8,286 bases of DNA, taken from assembly GCA_030594665.1 (NCBI GenBank), contig JAUVET010000052.1:1-8286 (forward strand). The letters run 5' to 3'. Source of the stretch: Methanosarcinaceae archaeon (GTDB lineage Archaea; Halobacteriota; Methanosarcinia; Methanosarcinales; Methanosarcinaceae). Both the position numbers and the translations under genes were made by a program. The notes beneath the pieces are model-generated. The model ran no database searches. It saw nothing but the letters and a program-made list of their open reading frames with translations, and was not told the origin of the DNA. This document shows, one piece after another, positions 5,172 through 8,286 of this stretch. The first letter of the stretch is position 1. The number at the start of each line of letters is the position of its first letter.

Positions 5172-7877
5172 TCACATTGCATGTATCGCAGATGTGTTCG
5201 TGATCGGATCCTTCTCGACAACAAATACATGATCTGCCGAATCGATCAATGATTCATCATGTGATACGATAAGTATCTGCCCCACACCGATATCGCGCAT
5301 CATATCTATCAGTTTTATTAACTGCTGGACGTGTCCGCGATCCAGAAACACAGTTGGTTCATCCAATATCAATGGCGGCAGAGCCGTGCCGCGTGATGTG
5401 CCACCAACACCAAGTGATAACAGGCGATATATTGCACAGCGAAGCACCAAATTGAAGATCGCACGTTCGCCGCCGCTCAACAGTTTCGGTTCAAGTGTCG
5501 TCCCATCCTTTTCATACACTGTGATATTATATTCAGGATCAAGTTTGATGTGGGAATATGCATTATTTGAATACATGAACGAGAACATCTCATTGAGTAC
5601 CGCATCCAGCGCACCGATATTGCGTGAACGAAGGTCTGCGCGTATGCGCATGTACATATTCTCAAGAGCCTCGGCATCCATGTATGCAGCATGCAGGAAA
5701 TCCGACTTGTTCTTCAACACCTTCAGGCCATCTTCAAGGGAAGACAGGCGACTGATCTCATTCTCCAGCCTACCAATATCCTTTTGCACTTCGCCTTTTT
5801 CACGGGACAGATTCTCTATCTGAATCCCGATATTCTTATGCGCACTACCATACTGTTTATACTTTGTTTGCAGGTCTTTTATGTCAATAGTACCAATTTT
5901 TTTATCAACCTCAACAAGACGTTCCTTGCGTTCGTTTATCTGGCTTTCAAAAAGTCCGATCATAGTCTGGATATCAACGATCTTGCCATCTAGTTGCTTG
6001 ATGGTATCCTGTAACTTGTCAAGTTTTGAGATGTTTTCCTGTATCTTTTTGGTAATACGGAGAGAGTCCATGGCTTTTGAGTGGTCTTTTTTAGCAACAT
6101 CTTTCTCTGCTTTTAATTCTGCCATCTCTTTGCTAATGTCATCGATTGCCAGCATAATCCCATCCCTGCGTTTCTCAAAATCGCCAACCTTTTTCTCTTC
6201 TTCATCTATCCTTGTATTATGATCAGCAATTGATTTCCCGGAGGTTTCCATCTTGCTGCGGAGAAGTTCCGTATTCCTGATACAATCGTTGATCACCTTA
6301 TCATGTGTTTTCAGTGACTTGACGCGTCCGATCTTTCCATCAATTTCCGCTTGTTTTGACCTGATACCCGACAATTCATCATCAAGCTTTAGTTTTTGTT
6401 CTTCATCGCCGGCAGTTGTTTCCCCTATACTCGAACCTTTAAGGTCCTGACCACATGTAGGACACATCCCTTTTGCCAGAAGATCTTTACTTTTTTTGAT
6501 CCTTTTTTTGAGTTCAGCGATCAAAGTTGATATTTCACGTTCCCGGCCATGCAATTTTTTCTGCTGGTCTACCAGAAGTTCCATTATGTCATCAAGATCA
6601 TCCAGTTTATCGACCGTAAATCCGAGCTTTTCGACCTCAACAACCGCTGCCTGTCGCTTTCCATCCAACTCTTTCAGTGAACTCTCGGATCTTCCAATTC
6701 CCTGCTGTGCGGATGCAATTTCATATTTGAGTTTCTTAACCGTTTTATGAATGGCAGAAAGTTGTTTATCCAGATCCTTCACAGATTCTCTTTTTTGAGT
6801 TATTCCATTTTCAAGAATTTTCCGCTTGTTTTCGATAGTGCTTACATTGTCGCGCGTGCGCCGCTCATCATCTTCCATCCTTTCCACAACAGTTTTGATA
6901 TCGTCGCCGTTTTGATCGGTGTCGCCGTCACTGTCGATATCGCCGCCCTTAAATCCGATATTTTTCTTAAGAACAGAGTTTTCATCTTTTTTCTGCTTGA
7001 TGATCTTGTTCTTTGACAGTACATCATTACGGATCGACTCAATCTCCTTAAAAGCAGCAGTTTTCTTACCATTGAACTCTGTGATCTGGGAATTGATGGA
7101 ATCCTTTGTAGCTGAAAGTGCCGAATACTCTGAAATGACACTATTCAACCCATCCATCTTCGACTTTGCAGCATCCTTCTTTTTACCAAGATTTTCAATA
7201 TTTAACTGAATGCGATTAGAACTCTCCCTTGAATTATTCAATTTGTCATGTGGTTTTTCGCTTTCGATCTTTTCGATCTCGGCTCCGACATCCTTGATCT
7301 TTCCCTCAACATCCCGCTTAAGTCTTCCAACACCAACACGCGCACTGCCGGCACGCTCACGATATTCCTCAAGCCTGCCAAGTTGCAGCAGGTCATCGAT
7401 CATACGCTGGCGGTCCCTGGGTTTTGCGTTTATCAGCACATCGATCTCGCCCTGCCTGATGTACACGCAGTTCTTGTACGCCTCCTCATCCATATTGAGC
7501 AGCGCACGTATAGCATCATATGTCTGTGTCGCCTGATCTACCAAAATTTCACCATCAACCTTGAGAACCGATCCCGAACTTGAAGCATTGCCTGTTTTGG
7601 GATTGACCCGATATCCCTGCTCAATTAGATAATCGCGGCCACCCTGTTCAAATTCAAGTGATATCGCAGCCTTTGTCGCACCTTTATGGATCATATCGGC
7701 AAGCACAAAACCGGCTGATAATGTCTTACTCCCAAAAAGACCGCTAAAGCAGGCTTCGAGCAGACTTGATTTGCCGCTTCCATTCACACCCGACACAACG
7801 GTCACACCGCTGTCAAATGAAATATCAAGGTCTTTGTAACTCCTGATATTCTCAACTTGCAGCCGTTTCAATCTCAC
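5172..7877 (-). CDS. rad50: Rad50, SMC-like ATPase of the Mre11-Rad50 DNA repair complex
   Basis: This is a complete 901-residue protein, close to other archaeal Rad50 (about 880). All functional motifs are present: Walker A GVNGSGKSS (30-38), Q-loop YIRQGE (Q142), a long charged coiled coil (about 160-750), the zinc hook CPTC (Cys472 and Cys475) near its middle, the ABC signature LLSGGERA (S801-E804), Walker B LILDEPT (D839, E840), D-loop FLD, and H-loop VSHDE (His873). Rad50 dimerises through ATP-bound heads and the Zn2+ hook, tethers DNA ends, and controls the Mre11 nuclease during double-strand break repair. The GTG start overlaps the preceding mre11 stop as GTGA, so the two genes are co-transcribed and probably translationally coupled. 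An acidic GDxDxD-like repeat at about residues 312-326 interrupts the coiled coil. After the stop only weak T-runs are seen. Confidence 0.98.
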   Translation of the reverse strand: MRLKRLQVENIRSYKDLDISFDSGVTVVSGVNGSGKSSLLEACFSGLFGSKTLSAGFVLADMIHKGATKAAISLEFEQGGRDYLIEQGYRVNPKTGNASSSGSVLKVDGEILVDQATQTYDAIRALLNMDEEAYKNCVYIRQGEIDVLINAKPRDRQRMIDDLLQLGRLEEYRERAGSARVGVGRLKRDVEGKIKDVGAEIEKIESEKPHDKLNNSRESSNRIQLNIENLGKKKDAAKSKMDGLNSVISEYSALSATKDSINSQITEFNGKKTAAFKEIESIRNDVLSKNKIIKQKKDENSVLKKNIGFKGGDIDSDGDTDQNGDDIKTVVERMEDDERRTRDNVSTIENKRKILENGITQKRESVKDLDKQLSAIHKTVKKLKYEIASAQQGIGRSESSLKELDGKRQAAVVEVEKLGFTVDKLDDLDDIMELLVDQQKKLHGREREISTLIAELKKRIKKSKDLLAKGMCPTCGQDLKGSSIGETTAGDEEQKLKLDDELSGIRSKQAEIDGKIGRVKSLKTHDKVINDCIRNTELLRSKMETSGKSIADHNTRIDEEEKKVGDFEKRRDGIMLAIDDISKEMAELKAEKDVAKKDHSKAMDSLRITKKIQENISKLDKLQDTIKQLDGKIVDIQTMIGLFESQINERKERLVEVDKKIGTIDIKDLQTKYKQYGSAHKNIGIQIENLSREKGEVQKDIGRLENEISRLSSLEDGLKVLKNKSDFLHAAYMDAEALENMYMRIRADLRSRNIGALDAVLNEMFSFMYSNNAYSHIKLDPEYNITVYEKDGTTLEPKLLSGGERAIFNLVLRCAIYRLLSLGVGGTSRGTALPPLILDEPTVFLDRGHVQQLIKLIDMMRDIGVGQILIVSHDESLIDSADHVFVVEKDPITNTSAIHAM
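6900..6944 (-). repeat. 18-bp repeats encoding an acidic, EF-hand-like loop within Rad50
   Basis: Codons 312-326 read GDIDSD, GDTDQN, GDD: units of six codons each starting GGC GAY. The pattern DxDSDGDTD resembles calcium-binding loops of the EF-hand, dockerin or thrombospondin-3 type. It lies in the N-terminal half of the coiled coil, between the KKDENSVLKKNIG and KTVVERMEDDERR segments, and would break the helix there. A metal role is only suggested by the pattern. Confidence 0.6.
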
Positions 7878-8286
7878 AGGTAATCCCCCAGATTGTACTG
7901 CTTCGGCACAGAAGTGGTCTTTTTGGTCCCGAACTTTGCTTCTGCTTTTGTTTCTGCAACTTCTTCTTCGACACCCTCATCATCACTATCGTTTTCAGAA
8001 ACTTCCTCTTTCCCTATATTTTTAGTATCATCCGAATCATCCACCACCACGTTTTCATCCACTGACTCAGGGATTGATTTTTCCACCGTCGCCTCTGGAA
8101 TTGCTTCCCTCTTGATATGCGGTATCGGATCTGTGAAATCCATGCCTTCGACCAATTTACCAATACGCACTTCGGTCTCGGTGTCAAGTTTGCTCTTACC
8201 AATCAGCATGTCCCTTACTATTTCATCGATCACCAGACCCGCGCCTGTAAGTTCCATCTTCTTGATCTCCTCTTTAACTGCTTCGT
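7874..8286 (-). CDS. mre11: Mre11 nuclease subunit, C-terminal part, cut by the window edge
   Basis: The frame stays open to the right edge (EAVKEEIKK precedes the Met at 8257), so this is the last 136 or so residues of a longer protein and the ATG at 8257 is internal. The nuclease motifs lie outside the window, so the name rests mainly on context: in archaea mre11 directly precedes rad50, and here the TGA overlaps the rad50 GTG by 4 bases. The visible part has a helical domain (GLVIDEIVRDMLIGKSKLDTETEVRIGKLVEGM), a linker rich in Asp and Glu (about 55 residues), a basic patch (KFGTKKTTSVPK) and the extreme C-terminus QYNLGDYL, a PIP-box-like motif. Mre11 is the Mn-dependent nuclease of the double-strand break end-processing complex. 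The long acidic linker is probably disordered. Confidence 0.8.
   Translation of the reverse strand, partial: EAVKEEIKKMELTGAGLVIDEIVRDMLIGKSKLDTETEVRIGKLVEGMDFTDPIPHIKREAIPEATVEKSIPESVDENVVVDDSDDTKNIGKEEVSENDSDDEGVEEEVAETKAEAKFGTKKTTSVPKQYNLGDYL
7877..7900 (-). other. C-terminal PIP-box (PCNA-binding motif) of Mre11
   Basis: The last eight codons encode QYNLGDYL. This fits the Qxx(L/I/M)xx(aromatic)(aromatic or Leu) PIP-box and is very close to the known archaeal form QATLFDFL of replication factor C. It is at the free C-terminus after a flexible acidic linker and a basic stretch, the usual placement for such motifs. PCNA binding itself is inferred. Confidence 0.6.

Noticed and set aside
5386..7583. 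Many plus-strand open frames of 60-145 codons antisense to rad50
   Set aside because: They are shadows of a firmly identified gene: serine/phenylalanine-rich compositions mirror the charged coiled coil on the other strand, and none shows a convincing ribosome-binding site or domain.
8014..8202. Alternative minus-strand frame inside mre11
   Set aside because: It overlaps the acidic linker of a frame that is contiguous with the Mre11 C-terminus and coupled to rad50; the alternative is Trp-rich and has no support.

Overview
The window looks like a chromosomal segment of a euryarchaeon, most probably a methanogen-type lineage (Methanosarcinales or a related methane-cycling group). The reasons are a group II chaperonin, an archaeal Mre11-Rad50 pair, a PAC2-family proteasome-assembly protein, the methanogen-associated families DUF473 and DUF2119, GGTGAT-type Shine-Dalgarno sequences, TATA-like promoters and an oligo-T terminator. 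The lineage call rests on gene-family memory and is only moderately firm. No transposase, integrase, CRISPR array, tRNA or rRNA was seen.

Layout. (1) Positions 2-1033, plus strand: the C-terminal two thirds of a thermosome subunit, cut by the left edge. It is convergent with everything else, and a nested hairpin at 1054-1090 lies between it and its neighbour. (2) Positions 1080-3502, minus strand: in transcription order, a membrane-anchored acidic protein, an S4/FtsJ-type (TlyA-family) RNA 2'-O-methyltransferase, and a DUF2119 protein with a zinc-hydrolase-like motif set. The last two overlap. (3) Positions 3702-4876, minus strand: PAC2 protein then DUF473 protein, ending in a strong T-tract. 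(4) Positions 4877-5171: non-coding, with three degenerate ~60-bp tandem repeats, two of which have clear AT-rich palindromic cores. (5) Positions 5172-8286, minus strand: complete rad50, overlapping by 4 nt the 3' end of what is almost certainly mre11, cut by the right edge.

Themes. Mre11-Rad50 processes DNA ends, and the last eight residues of Mre11 form a good PCNA-interacting (PIP-box) motif, suggesting a link to the sliding clamp. The thermosome and the PAC2 protein, which ends in an HbYX-like Met-Tyr-Gly tail, are both proteostasis proteins. The methyltransferase is probably involved in rRNA modification. The features most worth a second look are the intergenic palindromic repeats, a 17-bp tandem duplication of the DUF473 translation start, the DUF2119 gene that lacks a canonical start codon, and an acidic EF-hand-like insertion in the Rad50 coiled coil. 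I did not find a wholly new multi-gene system; this is mostly housekeeping archaeal DNA with unusual local details.
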